Positions 45,345 through 57,549 of a DNA stretch of 64,000 bases are shown one piece after another (position 1 is the stretch's first letter; every line of letters starts with the position of its first letter). A program made the position numbers and the translations under genes. Source of the stretch: Ctenosaura bakeri (Eukaryota > Chordata > Lepidosauria > Squamata > Iguanidae); assembly GCA_948474755.1 (NCBI GenBank), contig CAOLHI010000249.1, positions 992,001 through 1,056,000 of the forward strand, read 5' to 3'. The notes beneath the pieces are model-generated. The model saw only the letters and a program-made list of their open reading frames with translations. It had not been told where the DNA came from and searched no databases.

Positions 45345-46668
45345 AATTTTAAAGAAACTATCCAAGCCAGTGATCTCATTTTGGGGTTAGGGCCCCAGTA
45401 GTTTTTTCCTTTAAATTTTGGAGTAAAAGTCAGAGAGGTTTCTCTGTTCCACAAACATAGGAGTCACTAGTCACCACCGCACTGGGGACAAGGCATGGTG
45501 GGGAGGGGGGAGAGGACTGTGCAAATCTGAAAGAGGAAAGTCTTAGAAGCTGCTAAGTTTTGGGTCTGTATAGCCCCTGGAGCTCAGGCTGCAATCTACT
45601 ATCCACACTTCAGTGGGGGAAAACTGGAGTTACATTTCACTTGTAAGGCTATATATTCAAAAGTGATATGCCTTGGAGCTCAGGAACTGCCAGCCATCAT
45701 GCCACAGGACTGGCCAGCTGTCCTCCCAATGCCTCTTTAGGGGCTTACTTGGATGTGTAGCTGCTGAAAAGCTGAGGGACACAACAACTGTCCTGAGTAA
45801 CACAGAACTCAGAAAAGTTATTTCTGAATAACTGAGCCTACATTACCAGTGGGATTTTGAGAGTTGTTATCCAAAAAAAATTCAAACCCTATAAATGCAT
45901 GTGTGCTGAAGAAATTATTCTCCCACTGACAGAACTGCCACTGAATTGGTGAAATTTGTTGTGTGCATATCTTTTTTTATTTTCTTTTTCTTTTAAGGTG
46001 AATATTGAAAGTGGTTAAACACACACACCCCTAGAAATATTTTTCTCCCATACCCATCAAGAGCACACATGAAATGGGAAACATTAGGAACAATTCAAAA
46101 GTTCTGGTAGCAAAGCTGTAGTTTCTTATGTTATTTGTAAAGTTATGATAAATTATCCAGTATGCTTTCATTTTAACAGACAGTTTTGCTTTCTTCTGAG
46201 ACAAAATTCTTCAAAAATGTCAAAGGCACTTGTCCTCTTTGAGGACAAGATCATGGGAAGTTTGAAGTCTGAAAAGAATCTATTTCTGAGTTACCTAAGA
46301 ACAAATATAGCACTTTAAGAATTTTCTCACAGAAGGGAAGAAAGACAGTGGAGTCTTTCACCACTTTTCAGTTACAGAGGCTTAAAATAATAGCATGAAG
46401 TTGAGGGGAGGGAACTAAGAAAAAGGGAGCTGAGAACAAATGTAAGAAAGTTCAGGTAGGCAGGACAAAGTGTTTCAGAAAGTAGTCCGAACCATACTCT
46501 GATGGTGCATGGAGATTGTATCTGTACAGTTTTAAGGATTTTTTCCCCTTACCATAACACTAATGATAACAAGTATGCCAATTGTTATGTGAGGCCATGA
46601 ATCTCTGTTAGTTTGAGATTCTCAGTGAAATTACCCATTTTGCAGCACTTGAGACTGACTGTGAGACC
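45345..46668. other. Nothing recognised
   Basis: No repeat family, coding motif or strong structure seen. Confidence 0.4.
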
Positions 46669-46670
46669 AA

Positions 46671-46851
46671 GACCATTTCCACACTAGACTGTTATAGTGC
46701 TATTATTCCACTTTCAACATCCTATGGAATCCTAGGGTTTGCAGTTTAGGGAGGGGCCTCAAAAGCCACTCCCTAAACTGCAAACCGCAGGATTCCATAG
46801 GATGTTGAAAGTGGAATAATAGCACTATAACAGTCTAGTGCGGAAATGGCC
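46671..46851. mobile_element. Family B palindromic MITE, 181 bp
   Basis: The ends are GACCATTTCCACACTAGACTG and CTAGTGCGGAAATGGCC. The arms are nearly perfect inverted repeats around GGGGCCTCAAAAGCCACTCCC. It is about 20 bp shorter than the usual 202 bp because the central segment with AGAATTCTCAGCC is missing. The flanks are CAA and AAA, so the duplication is imperfect. Confidence 0.88.
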
Positions 46852-46854
46852 AAA

Positions 46855-47920
46855 ATATGCCTTGGCTCTGAAACTCACACATTTATAAGTCTTGTGGTAC
46901 CTTTCCTTTGCACAAAATTATGCATATGTTTTAAAACTGTAAACACCTAAAATGTGTACCATTGAAAAATAAGCACAAAGAAACTAGTCAAAGGGGTAAA
47001 CATGTGTAAAAATACTAAACATTGGGGATGGTGCATAAATAAATGTTTGTGGAGAAAGAATGTGGATTTCCATGTGGGAAAAAATATTTTCAAAAACTGA
47101 TGTGAACAAAGAATGGGTTGGGTGAACAGGTAGAACTTGGACACAGGCAAGAAAATTGATTGTGAGAGTTCTGAACATCCTTTTCTCTCCTTTCTTTTCT
47201 TTCTTGAAGAAGATATTTGGTCCTGCTCATGTGAGAGTGGCAACTTTGGTGGTGATGGCAGCAGCAGTAGCTTCTGCCACTAAATTTCAGAAGTGGAGAT
47301 GGCAATGCAGCCCTAATGGATTTACTTCAATGGGGCAGAGTAATTGTATTCTAAACATTTTCAGTTCTCCTGGGAAAATCATGAATCTTTTTTGATCTGG
47401 CAAGAATGTGTCATGTGAATTAACCAAACAACCTAGAATTTCCTAAAACGAACAGAATTGCAGCCTGAAATGCTGGCTAGGGGATTCTGTAAGTTACAGT
47501 CCAAAAACGCAGCATTTCCAAGCTGTACTCATGTGTTCTGTAATGGAGGAGAATTATGTGAGGGACTCAGATTTCTGACAGAAAGGTCAGCATTAAAATG
47601 TTCTCTCAAGTTCAAGTAAGCATTGTAGTAAATATACATAATGATAATTAATTTCTATATTGGGAAATAATGTATGAAGCAATTAGATGATTCAGATCAG
47701 CAGCATCCCATCTCCTGAGATTTTTGGAGCCCAAAACTGAAATGGTAAGTTGTTTTCTTATGTTGTCACAGAGGCAAGGGAAAAAAGGGTTGGGAAGTGG
47801 TTCTGGAAATAGGTATGAAGATAATTTAGGTAAATGGTCCTGAATGTAGATAAATACCAGTTAACTGGAAGATATGGCAACTACACACGGAAAGAATATT
47901 TTTTAAAAAATTAAAACTTG
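46855..47920. other. Nothing recognised
   Basis: A 98-codon minus-strand frame (46947-47243) and its overlapping shadows have no domain. AT-rich. Confidence 0.4.
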
Positions 47921-47924
47921 ATAA

Positions 47925-48150
47925 AGAAACCCTGAGCAAAAAAATCCTGGACTGATTAGAATCTTTGCAGTTGAGGATGTATTCTACAGAAAATTTGCAA
48001 AAGTTGTTTTTCACAGAAAACAGCATTTTTGACAGAAAAATATTTTTGCATGGAAATATTATTTTACTCATAGAAAATTCTGTTTGTGCACAGAAGGGGC
48101 TGTTTTCTTTGCAAAACAACATGCAAAATTTATATAGAAAAAGTTCCTCA
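47925..48150. repeat. Unnamed AT-rich interspersed repeat, copy 2
   Basis: AAAATCCTGGACTGATTAGAATC followed by GAGGATGTATTCTACAG parallels 4640-4690. The following 140 bases are a chain of TTTTCTGTG(C/A)AAAAC-like units on the minus strand at roughly 18-22 bp spacing. This produces the repetitive Phe/Lys/Asn-rich minus frame 47826-48122. Unknown class. Confidence 0.55.
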
Positions 48151-48154
48151 TAGC

Positions 48155-49085
48155 AAGAAAAAAAAAAGCAGGTAAAATTATTTGGACCTTCTTTTGAGAA
48201 GAAAATTAGCCAAGGATTACATCACTAATGGCAAGCCAGAGCCAGTAAAGAAACAAAGCATTTTCTGGATGACTGGGCAGATGGACAAATCATGGCTCAT
48301 AGCTGCAGCAGTTGCTACCACTCTCAGTAGGACAGGCATTTTGCATTCCACATGGTCTGAACTATAGCACACGGGACAAATGGGAAGTTTCTTTCCAGGT
48401 CCTTTGCTACTGCACAACATAAATGAAAAGGCCATTATGCTAAGGAAGATTGGTCTGATCAGATAAGAATGATGAAAGATGAGTGCCAAGACCTTAAATC
48501 CACCTCAAGTAAACACACACACACACGTATGCATGCACACAAACTTTTATCCCTCCTGCTTTGCAGCTTCTCCTGAGATTTTTCTCTCAACCTGGAGAGT
48601 CAGCAGAGCACAGCAATTCCCTGAAACCTCATCTACCACCCAAAACCTGGAAACCCTGGAAGACACTCTCAGATGGCTCATCTTTTAGTTTCTAATGGTT
48701 CTTCCAAATTAAGAATAGTCAATGTCTGTGGCAGCTGTAGACAGAGAACTGCCAATAGCTTCTTTGGGACTGGTTTTTCATTTACAAATGAGCCTTCCCT
48801 CCTCACATCAGAAGGATAGCAATGATAGCGACTAAATTCAGCTTGTTAGCACAGAAAGCTCAATCCCCCTGTGAAAATTAAATCCCATTATCTTTCTCAA
48901 ACATGTCTTCAAATGTAACAGTAATGTTTTTTCTTTCTATTAGGAACAGAAAAGACTGAAACATTTGCTAAGCAGTTTTATTCCCACTCCCCATAAGTAG
49001 CTGCTGTCTTAAGAGAAGGTGGACATGAATGACTCTGTTTTTCGAGATCTTGAAAGGAGATTCTTTTTCCCCCTCTTTTTCTTTT
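48155..49085. other. Nothing recognised
   Basis: A short CA run at about 48511-48526. Frames of up to 90 codons have no domain. Confidence 0.4.
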
Positions 49086-49089
49086 GTTC

Positions 49090-49285
49090 TGCCAGTACTG
49101 GCAGTAATGAGGGCACAAGAAAGTGTCTCCTTGGTTATTGTTCCCAGAATCTGGAACTCCTTGCCAATAGATAGATATTAGGTAAACCTCATTTCCAGAA
49201 TCTGTCTACTGGCAGTCAGAGATATTTTATTCAGGCATGCCTTTGCCATGTAAACAGATCCACATGATACTAGCAACAAGTTCCA
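49090..49285 (+). mobile_element. Possible L2 3' fragment
   Basis: GAAAGTGTCTCCTTGGTTATTGTTCCCAGAATCTGGAACTCCTTGCC and GATATTTTATTCAGGCATGCCTTTGCC follow the L2 3'-region order seen at 24850-24980. Diverged. Confidence 0.5.
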
Positions 49286-49289
49286 TTGA

Positions 49290-49968
49290 ATTCAATACGT
49301 AGGACTGAATGTGTGTACGAGAGACAGAAAGATAGGAGAGAGGGAGGGGCGAGAGAGAGATTCTTCCCATCATATCTTGTCACACTGGCTGCAGATTTGG
49401 AATATTATAGAAACTTCCACAAGTGTATCACATGAGTCTGTAGTCATTGAAATCAAAATCAATTTCTTCCAAGAAAAAGCATAGCACAAATTACTTTGCA
49501 ATTTATATTATTTCAATAAATTCCATGTTGTACCAAGCAATTCCATTTTTTTCCTTGGTACTATATAGTGTATTACGTTTTGCTACCAAGAACTTAGACC
49601 AAATAGTCACTTTGGACTGCCTGCAATTGACTTGGAGATGCAATTTAACATGCAGGAGAGGCCAAACAAATGTTTAATGTGATCTGTTGCACAACATTGT
49701 GTCATGTTGTGCATTGGGAGACATTATGCATTGGAAGACATTGTGCAGAAGGTCACACTACGCTGAGACATGTTGGGCATTAGACCTTTTGTGTAACGTT
49801 CATGCTGCTGGTGCCATTTTCACCATGGTCCCAGAGAAATACTTATGTTTCCCCTCTCTTAGAATATGAAGATTGCAGAACATCACAATTCATCTTTACT
49901 GCTCTTAGGTCCATTTATGTTGACATAAATACCTAACAGGTTGCCAATTTTTCTTCTGTTGTCAAAAA
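49290..49968. other. Nothing recognised
   Basis: A GA-rich tract at 49320-49362. The segment 49690-49790 repeats CATTG(G/T)G, GACATT and TTGTGCA motifs irregularly and may be a decayed short tandem repeat. Confidence 0.4.
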
Positions 49969-49972
49969 CTTA

Positions 49973-50370
49973 GGCCCTTTCCTCACCTTACCTTTTTGTA
50001 GAGGTGGGGGGCGGCGCTTGCGTGAGAAGCCTTCAGAGGAAGGCTTTCACGTCCCTGCTGCTTGGGCTCCGCAGCAGCTTCCTAGTTGTATGAGCAACCA
50101 TGCCCCGCCTCTTCTTTCTGCAGTGCAGCCTGGGAGCTGTAGGCTGCACTGAGGACAGGAAGTGCGAGCGGCCCGGCTCCAGAAGCTCTGCAGGGCAGGT
50201 AAGTTCACCCCAGGCCCCTGACCAGTGCGCAAGCATGCACCATTTTTGGTTAAAAGCCAAAAATAAAAAGGTGTGTATGCACTGCGCATGAGGCTCATGC
50301 AGACCATTCCTCTCATTTACGCGATGCTCAAGGGGCCCTTTCGCTTAAGAAATGCTGTGCAAAAAGGGCC
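49973..50370 (+). mobile_element. Family A hairpin MITE, 398 bp
   Basis: It starts GGCCCTTTCCTCACCTTACC after TTA (49970-49972) and ends GTGCAAAAAGGGCC before ACA. The duplication therefore does not match, unlike most copies. The interior has GGCTTTCACGTCCC, a CAGTGCAGCCTGGGAGCTGTAGGCTGCACTG hairpin, and the CACCATTTTTGGTTAAAAGCCAAAAATAAAAAGGTG hairpin. Confidence 0.85.
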
Positions 50371-50818
50371 ACAGAAAAAGTCATTTCATTTCATGTTCAT
50401 TAAGAACAACTCATCATTTGGCAATTTCAGATCAGGAAGTATTATTGGCCAGTGATTTTCAAGTTAATCTCCCCAGTTCATTTGGTTTACTTTTAGAGCC
50501 TTTATAATATATGCATAGCTGCTTAAAAAAACAAGAATATTGCAGCATTGGGAGAAAACATTGCTTCAATAAATTATCTTTGAGAGGGGGAAGGAAAAAA
50601 AAGAAGGGAACTGCTGATGTACAAAAGTGAAAATGAAAGTTATAATTTATAAACAGGACTTTTCTTATCAGTGAGTGTATCATCTCTTAATCAAGGTCCA
50701 TTCTCCTCTGGCAATGAAACTACTGATAAGAGAATCTAATCAGAATCTCTTCTTAACTCTCAGAACTATATGGAAATCTATAACACAACCTGTTGCTGCT
50801 AGTTATTCTCCTTTATCT
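50371..50818. other. Nothing recognised
   Basis: A unique-looking AT-rich spacer between two family A elements. Confidence 0.4.
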
Positions 50819-50820
50819 CC

Positions 50821-50976
50821 AGTCCTTTTCCGCACCTTACCTTTTTCAGGTGCTGGGTTGCGTGGATTGCGTGAGGAGCCTCTGGTGAGAGGGTCTTGCA
50901 TTCCTGCTGCTTCAGCTCCACATGAGCTGCCTGCTCACACAAGAACCCCGCCTCTTCCTTCCGCAGTGCAGCCTGG
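50821..50976 (+). mobile_element. Family A MITE, left 156 bp only
   Basis: It starts AGTCCTTTTCCGCACCTTACC and runs through GGTGCTGGGTTGCGTGG and CTGCTTCAGCTCCACATGAGC to CGCAGTGCAGCCTGG. There a second copy begins. Its right half is not found beyond that copy. Confidence 0.85.
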
Positions 50977-51348
50977 GGCCCCTTCCGCACCTTACCTTCT
51001 TCCAGCACTGGGGTGCGGGGATCACACAAGCAGCCTCTGGTGAGAGGCTCTTGTGTCTAGGGTCCTTCAGCTCTGCATGATTTGCCTGCTTGTGTGAGAG
51101 CCCCGCCTCTTCCTTCCACAGAGCAGCCTGGGAGTTTCCCAGGGTGCACTGGGGCAGGAAGCATGACTGGTGTGGCTCCAGAGGCTCCAGAGGAAAGTGC
51201 AAGTTCAAGCCAAAAATGAAAAGGTGCCCAATCAGCACCTGCCAGCCCCTGGAGCATTGTGCCACTGTGAGTGTGTCATGCAGATCGCTCCTCACAGTCG
51301 CACGATGCTCCAGGCGCCCTTTCACATGGCAAATGGCCAGAAAGGGCC
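50977..51348 (+). mobile_element. Family A hairpin MITE, 372 bp, abutting a partial copy
   Basis: It begins GGCCCCTTCCGCACCTTACC immediately after the partial copy and ends CCAGAAAGGGCC. The flanks CTG and AGG do not match, and the first copy does not resume afterwards. The pair is thus more easily explained by recombination or deletion between copies than by simple nesting. The 182-codon minus frame 50912-51460 crosses both and is rejected as coding. Confidence 0.85.
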
Positions 51349-53288
51349 AGGCCCGTGTTGACAACAAAGTCAAATTCACATGAATGATTTTTTTACCCCT
51401 GTCCTGTGGATAATGAACAAATAAATGACATAAACATATAAATATCCACTTATAATCCAAATAGCAGCCAACTTTAGAATGCAGTAGGTAATCTCTGAAA
51501 TTTACTAAAAGTGCTATCAGCTGTGGAGATACCTTTTAAAAATAGTATCAGAAGCTAATTACTGATGAAAGCTCTTTAAACAAACAGGCCATTATATCTA
51601 AAGAAAGATGGATTGTATCCATTTTGCTTTCTCCCATCTTCAGTCTTTTAAAAAAGTCTCAATTATTTTCCATATTATTTATGAAAAAAATGAAAATTTT
51701 GATAAATTCTTATCAAAATAAGCAAAATTTTCAGTGATCCACTTTGGCCAAATTCAACAGGCATGTTTGTTCTGGGAACAGAGAGGAACATGTTGTATCT
51801 GCCTGCCATGAAGTTGTTAAAGAGGACAAACCTCTCGGAAAACATAGCAAAATAAAACAGAGCAACTCCAGTTCAATTGCACAAACATGCAGGAATACAG
51901 AAGGTTTCAAAACCACATTTTGAAGAATCAAAGCGCCTATTCTCCTCTGCCCTGATGCATGAAGGTTTTTACTTTTTCTTCCACTTGAATTTTATTAAAT
52001 CTTATTTCCATCCTGTCTAGAAATAAATGTGTGCATATAGACTTTGCACACATCCCCAATCATATCCCTTTCTAGAAATTCTAGGTCCCAGGACAAATAT
52101 GAACAACTTCATTCAGCCTTCTATTTATGTGCTTTGCCAGTTTTGCCTTAACTAAACACTGAAGGAAAAAACATTCTCATAAAATGTACAATTTGAAAGT
52201 TTTGACACATGAACAGTGTTAGAACATTCAAGAAACTATGAAATCCAATGAATAATGAAGGGGTATTTACTCAGTTGGTGTTAAAATAGATAATTTTTTT
52301 CCCCCAAAATGGCTAATAGCTAGACTACCATGTTCCTAGTAAACCTTCATTCTGGTTATGTGCACTCTATGTCTTTCAAGAAGAAATTTTACCTTTTTTT
52401 CTTGAAATTATTTTGTCTCTCCTCAAAAATTCTATCTATATTCTATCAAAATATGATTCAGATTTCTCTTTGAATGAAATTTGGTGACAACTTCAGCCAT
52501 TAGACACATGTAGCCAAGCACATGTGTTTACCTATGAATTTTGCTAGCTTGTGGTTTTTTGAACTGTAGACTCTAGTTAAAAGAACTGTCTCCTTAAACT
52601 ACCTTGAGTGATCCACACAATCATTTATTCTTTTTTCCATTTATCAGTTGAAGTGCTTAATGAAAATATCTTTTTGGAAAAAAAACAAAGGCATAAGTGT
52701 CTACCAAGAGATATATGAGCCCATCAGAAATGTGCTTTAGTAATGCATTCTCAAAATATGTATAATATAGAACTCCATTAGGATGCTTGGATGAAAAGAT
52801 GGATGCCTGTGCTATTTAGGTTTCATTTGGATGCTCGTTTTATTTTGACAACTAATGGATTTCGGAAAGATTTTACCTGCAGTAAGCATCTTACTCTAGG
52901 CTTTGTTTTTTTAATAAATAAAATAAATGAACCTCTACTGTGAGTGACAAAGCAGAAGAAACTCATGGAAGCCTTTTTCCAGTATGAATGCATTTCAACA
53001 GGGAAAAAAAATTCTTCCTGTAGATAGTGCATATAATGAACTACAAGAAGGGGAGTATCTTTATATGAGAGGGATTCTTAAATTTAGAGAAAGGCTTAAC
53101 TTTATAGTCCTCATCCTCAGCCAGAAGATTTAATAGGTAACTAGGGATGTCTAAAGGTTAAGATGTAGAAATGGCATCCAGTTTTGTTTCTGCTTCTGAC
53201 CTTTCAATCCAGATTCTGAACCTGCCATTGTAAGTGGCAGAAATGATGTGATATTATAACTCACTGAACTCTCTTCACATACATCACC
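51349..53288. other. Nothing recognised
   Basis: About 1.9 kb of AT-rich sequence with no repeat or coding signature. Frames are at most 69 codons. Confidence 0.4.
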
Positions 53289-53293
53289 ACAGA

Positions 53294-53495
53294 TGCCATT
53301 TCTGCCCTACACTGTTATAGTGCTATTATTCCACTTTCAACATCCTGTGGAATCCTGGGGTTTGGAGTTTAGGGAGGGGCCTTTAGAATTCTCAGCCAGA
53401 GAGCTCTTGGGCCTCAGTAAACCACAAACCCCAGAATTCCACAGGATGTTGAAAGTGGAATAATAGCACTATAACAGTGTAGAGTGGAAATGGCC
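53294..53495. mobile_element. Family B palindromic MITE, 202 bp, TSD AGA
   Basis: The ends are TGCCATTTCTGCCCTACACTG and GTAGAGTGGAAATGGCC. The flanks are AGA at 53291-53293 and AGA at 53496-53498. The arms are close to perfect, with the GAATTCTCAGCCAGAGAGCTC centre. Confidence 0.9.
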
Positions 53496-53498
53496 AGA

Positions 53499-54060
53499 AT
53501 TATATTGTAAATTAAACAGGGGTGGGTAACCCTTAATTTGGGAGGGAGTGATGACTCCTTTGCTTCCAGCCTAGTGTGAGCTGGAAATTGTGATACACCC
53601 ATGTTCCTTGGTAACATTTTGTCTCCAGTTTTACAGTGTATGGGTTTTGTGAGCTAGGAAAGCCCTATTTAGTGAATTTACTCCTGGCCTAGACTCTGGC
53701 TGCTGGGGCAGCGCTGTAATAAGTGCCTGAGTCAGGGTAGCTCGATCAATTTCATGGGTCTAAAGCAACTTACTTAATCCTTGAATTTTGAAGTTCCCAT
53801 ACCTATACAAATTATTTGAAGTCATTGGAGAGAGCAAAGTGAATGCATCCACTCCAAGTTTTTTGACAACCTCTCTCCAAAGGCCAGAGCGTCAAAGACT
53901 GGATTGTACCAGTACTGTCTGCTGTGGTTTGCCACAGTCACAGACGCCCTCTGCATGAGTGAGAAAGAAGGATAAGCCTGATAGAGACCAGAGAAAAAGA
54001 GGGAGTGAGAGAGAATGAGCACTGGATGAGACACGTAGTGAGCAATCAGAGATAGAGCGA
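53499..54060. other. Nothing recognised
   Basis: Spacer between two family B copies. An 82-codon minus frame (53822-54070) has no domain. Confidence 0.4.
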
Positions 54061-54064
54061 TAGA

Positions 54065-54271
54065 AGTCATTTCTGCACTATGCTGTTATAGTGCTATTAT
54101 TGCACTTTCAACATCTTGTGGAATCCTGAGGTTTGCAGTTTAGGGAGGGGCATTTAGAATTCTCATCCAGAGAGTGAGCTCTTTGGCCTTCACAGAACTA
54201 CAAACCCCAGAATTCGACAAAATATGGAAAGTGGAATAATAACACTATAACAGTGTAGTGTGAAAATGGCC
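54065..54271. mobile_element. Family B palindromic MITE, 207 bp, TSD AGA
   Basis: The ends are AGTCATTTCTGCACTATGCTG and TAGTGTGAAAATGGCC, flanked by AGA at 54062-54064 and AGA at 54272-54274. The centre has a small insertion (CCAGAGAGTGAGCTC), explaining the extra bases. Confidence 0.9.
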
Positions 54272-54599
54272 AGAGACTGCAATAGTTTTCCCCCTGGCTG
54301 CATGGCTACTGCCTTGATTGAATCACTCCCACTTCTTAGAAAGACAGCTCCTATACTCTCCAGTTGGTGCTCTAAATCGACCAAGGCAAAAAGATCCATA
54401 GAGTGTTTGCCATTTTAAAATTAAATCCAACAATTAAATCAGAAATGATCAACTAATCAATTAAGTTGAAATTTAAAATAATTAATAAAGTAATTAAGCA
54501 ACAATTTTATTAATGTTTCCCCCAAAACTGTAGTACAACTTGAAACTGAGAGAAAGGATGTGGCATCTCCTCCCATGAAACACAATTAAATAGAGACTA

Positions 54600-56600
54600 A
54601 TCCTGAAAGGATTGCACCTTGCAACTTTTTTCTCTGTGACAGCCCTTGGAGTATTTAAAGAATTTAGTTATGTCATCCCTCAATCTTCTCTTTACCAAGC
54701 TGACCAAGCCCAACTTCTTCAGCTTCTCCTCATGTGTTCTCCATACCTCTTATCATTCTCATTGCCCTTCTCTGAAGCCACTCAAGCTTGTCTATATCCT
54801 TCTTAAAATGAGGCACTCAGAACTGAAAGCAGCACTCTAGATGAAGCCTGACCAGTAAAGAATATAGCAGGACTATTAATTTCCTTGACTTGGAAACTAT
54901 GTTTTTATTAATGAAGGCTAACACAGTACTCACCTTCTTTGCTGCAGTATCACACTACCAGCTCTTATTCAACTTGAGTTCAACAACAGTCCAGGGTCCT
55001 TTTTACATGTAGTACTGCTGAGTGATGTATCCACTCATCCCTCTTTTGTATCATCTGCAAATTTGATTAGAATTCCCTTCACCTCGTCATCTAAGTCATT
55101 GATAAAAATGGCAAAGGGTAATGGTTTTCCAACCAATTATGGATCCCTTTATTTCATATTTAATCAGTTTTCTAGTCAAAATATTATGGAGGACCTTATC
55201 AAATGCTTTGTTGAAATCCAGATAAGTAACATTCATAGCATTCCCAGTGTTTACTAAACTAGTGACCTGATTTTTTTTAAAGTGGATATGAGATTAATTT
55301 GAAAGGATTTGTTCTTAACAAACCCATGCTGGCTCCTACTGATCAATATTTTTTCCTGATATTGAAGTCAGGCTGATTGGCCTGTAGGCACCTCACCCCT
55401 CCTCCAAGATTTCTCCAAATGATGGGAAATGGTTCTGTGAGTATGTTAGCAAGTCCCCTTAATACTCAGGTGCAGTTCATCTGGTCTTGAAGATTTGAAC
55501 TCATTTAGGTTAACTAGGTGATTCTTGGCCAACTCCTTATCAATCTTGATTTGCAGCATGGATTTCTTGCCAAGGTTTCTGTTCGTGCTTTGAAGCACAT
55601 AGTCTTCTTTTTTTGTGGGGGCGGGCAAAGCAAAATAGGAATTGAACAGTTCTGCCTTTCATTGCAATCTGTTAGTATTTTACCACTTGTTGAGCAGTGG
55701 TTCCACCATTTCCTTGGTCACTCTCTCCCTAGAAATATATTTGAAAAAAAAAAAAGTTTCTTCTTGCTTCCTGCTTACCTATACAGTCTCAGCTCATTTT
55801 GACCTTTAACTGTCCTTTGAGCTACACATCTGTATCCTTCTTTGGTGAATTGTCCTTCTTTCCATACTTTATATATGCTCTTGTTTCTTTTCACTTCCTC
55901 CTCAAGTTTACTCTGCAGCCACATCAGCTTTTTCAAATGTTTCCCATTTTATTTCTTTTAGGGAATTGTATGTAATTGTGCTTTAGCAACTCCTTCTTCA
56001 TGAAATCCCACTCATGCTGGGTGTTTTTTCCTTTAGCATCTCTAGCCATGGGGTTTTGCCTAGTATTACCCTGAGCTTGAAATTAGCTTTCCTGAAATCC
56101 AAGGTTCATGTTTTGACTATATTCTTTGGCCTGTCCCACAGTCATGAATTCTACCATTATGTGGTCACTTCCTCCTATAGTACCAAATGCTTTGATTCCA
56201 GTGACCGATTTCTCCCTGTTAGTTAGGATCAAGTCCAGGACTGCTGATCCATTTGTCACTGATTCACTTGTCCCTTCCTCCTTGAAAGAGGACATTATCT
56301 GAAAGGTATATCAGGAATTTGTTGAAGAGTCTATGTTTAGCAGAGTTAGTCTCTCAGCAGATATCAGGATAATTGAAGTGCCTGAAAATTATCAGTTCTT
56401 GCATCTTGGAGATTTCTAGGATTTGTTTCTGAAAAGCATTATGCACTACCTCTTCTTGGTTTGATAGCCTGCAGTAAACCCCCACCACAATGTTGTTTAT
56501 ATTTCTTTCTCCATTTATCTTTACTCAAATACTCTCAACTAGTGTAGCCTGATACCTCATGTGGATTTCTGTACAAGTTAATTTGTCTTTGATATAATGC
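54600..56600 (-). pseudogene. Old CR1 ORF2 remnant (endonuclease and RT)
   Basis: The endonuclease part reads AVLDLILTNREKSVTGIKAF, then GGSDHIMVEF (56295-56083), with the SDH catalytic motif of APE-type enzymes. A pre-RT segment, NEFKSSRPDELHL, corresponds to the GPDELHP motif. Further on, the complement of about 55080-55050 and 55200 encodes FADD-region and KAFD-region remnants in broken frames. The RT core is too decayed for one frame. Confidence 0.7.
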
Positions 56601-56696
56601 TACTTCCCCTCCTTTTCCCCCCAGCTATTCTTTTTGAACACTGTATATCCTTCAATTATTATATTACAATTATAGGAGTCGTCCCACCCAGACTTT

Positions 56697-57353
56697 GGCC
56701 CTTTTCACACCTTACCTTTTACTGGTGCTGGGCTGCTCGGCTCGCGCACGAAGGCTCAGGAGGAACGCTACTGCTTCCCTGCTGCCTGGGCTCCGCAGTT
56801 CCTTCCTGGTTATGTGAGCGGCCCGTCTCTTCCTTTCGCAGTGCAGCCTAGGAGTTGGAGGCTGCATTCGGGAGAGGACGTGTGACCGGCCCAGCTCCCG
56901 ATGCACCGCATGCCAGGGCCGATGCACCGCATGTGGGGCCCGGGAGCATTGTGCGACTGTGCACCATTTTCGGCTTTAAGCCGAAAATGGAAAGGTGCGT
57001 GTCCGCTCTGCGTCCAGCCCTTGTGCATTGCGTAAATGTTAGAATCATAGAATCATAGAAATCTAGAGTTGGAAGAGACCACACAGGCCATCCAGTCCAA
57101 CCCCCTGCCATGCAGGAACACACTCAAAGCAATCCCGACAGATGGCCATCAAGCCTCTGCTTAAAAACCTCCAAGGAAAGAGACTCCACCACACTCCGAG
57201 GCAGCATATTCCACTGCCGGACAGCCCTGACTGTCAGGAAGTTCTTCCTGAGGTTCAGGTGGAATTTCCTGAGTGCGTCATGCAGACCACTCCTCACATT
57301 TATGTGACACTTAAGAGGCCCTTTCGCTTAAGAAACGCCATGCAAAAAGGGCC
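56697..57353 (+). mobile_element. Family A MITE carrying a CR1 fragment, TSD TTT
   Basis: The termini are GGCCCTTTTCACACCTTACC and CATGCAAAAAGGGCC, flanked by TTT at 56694-56696 and TTT at 57354-57356. Total length is 657 bp, of which 231 bp (57040-57270) is a CR1 piece. Without it the MITE is 426 bp. It sits inside the old CR1. The CGCATGCCAGGGCCGATGCACCGCATG duplication near 56905-56935 is a local tandem in this copy. Confidence 0.9.
57040..57270 (-). mobile_element. CR1 3' fragment nested in family A MITE
   Basis: TAGAATCATAGAATCATAGAAATC, then the CR1 3' region up to GGTTCAGGTGGAATTTCCT. MITE sequence flanks it exactly: CATTGCGTAAATGT before and GAGTGCGTCATGCAG after. It is close in sequence to the 17999 CR1, so recent. 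Confidence 0.92.
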
Positions 57354-57549
57354 TTTGTTGTACCCATGAAGTCATATGTACCTTCCTGTACTACGATTTC
57401 AAGCTCATCTTGTTTGTTTCCTAAACTCTGTGGATTGCTGCATAGATACATCTAAAGCCTTGTTTGTTCACATCATTTATTTTACTATAACTTTTACTAT
57501 GGCTTCCATTCTCTCCCTCAGATTCTTCTGCAAAATTCACAGTCTTGTG

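Noticed and set aside
47826..48122. Repetitive Phe/Lys/Asn-rich 98-codon frame as a possible repeat protein
   Set aside because: It is a translation of a ~20-bp AT-rich tandem array; the period is not a multiple of three throughout.
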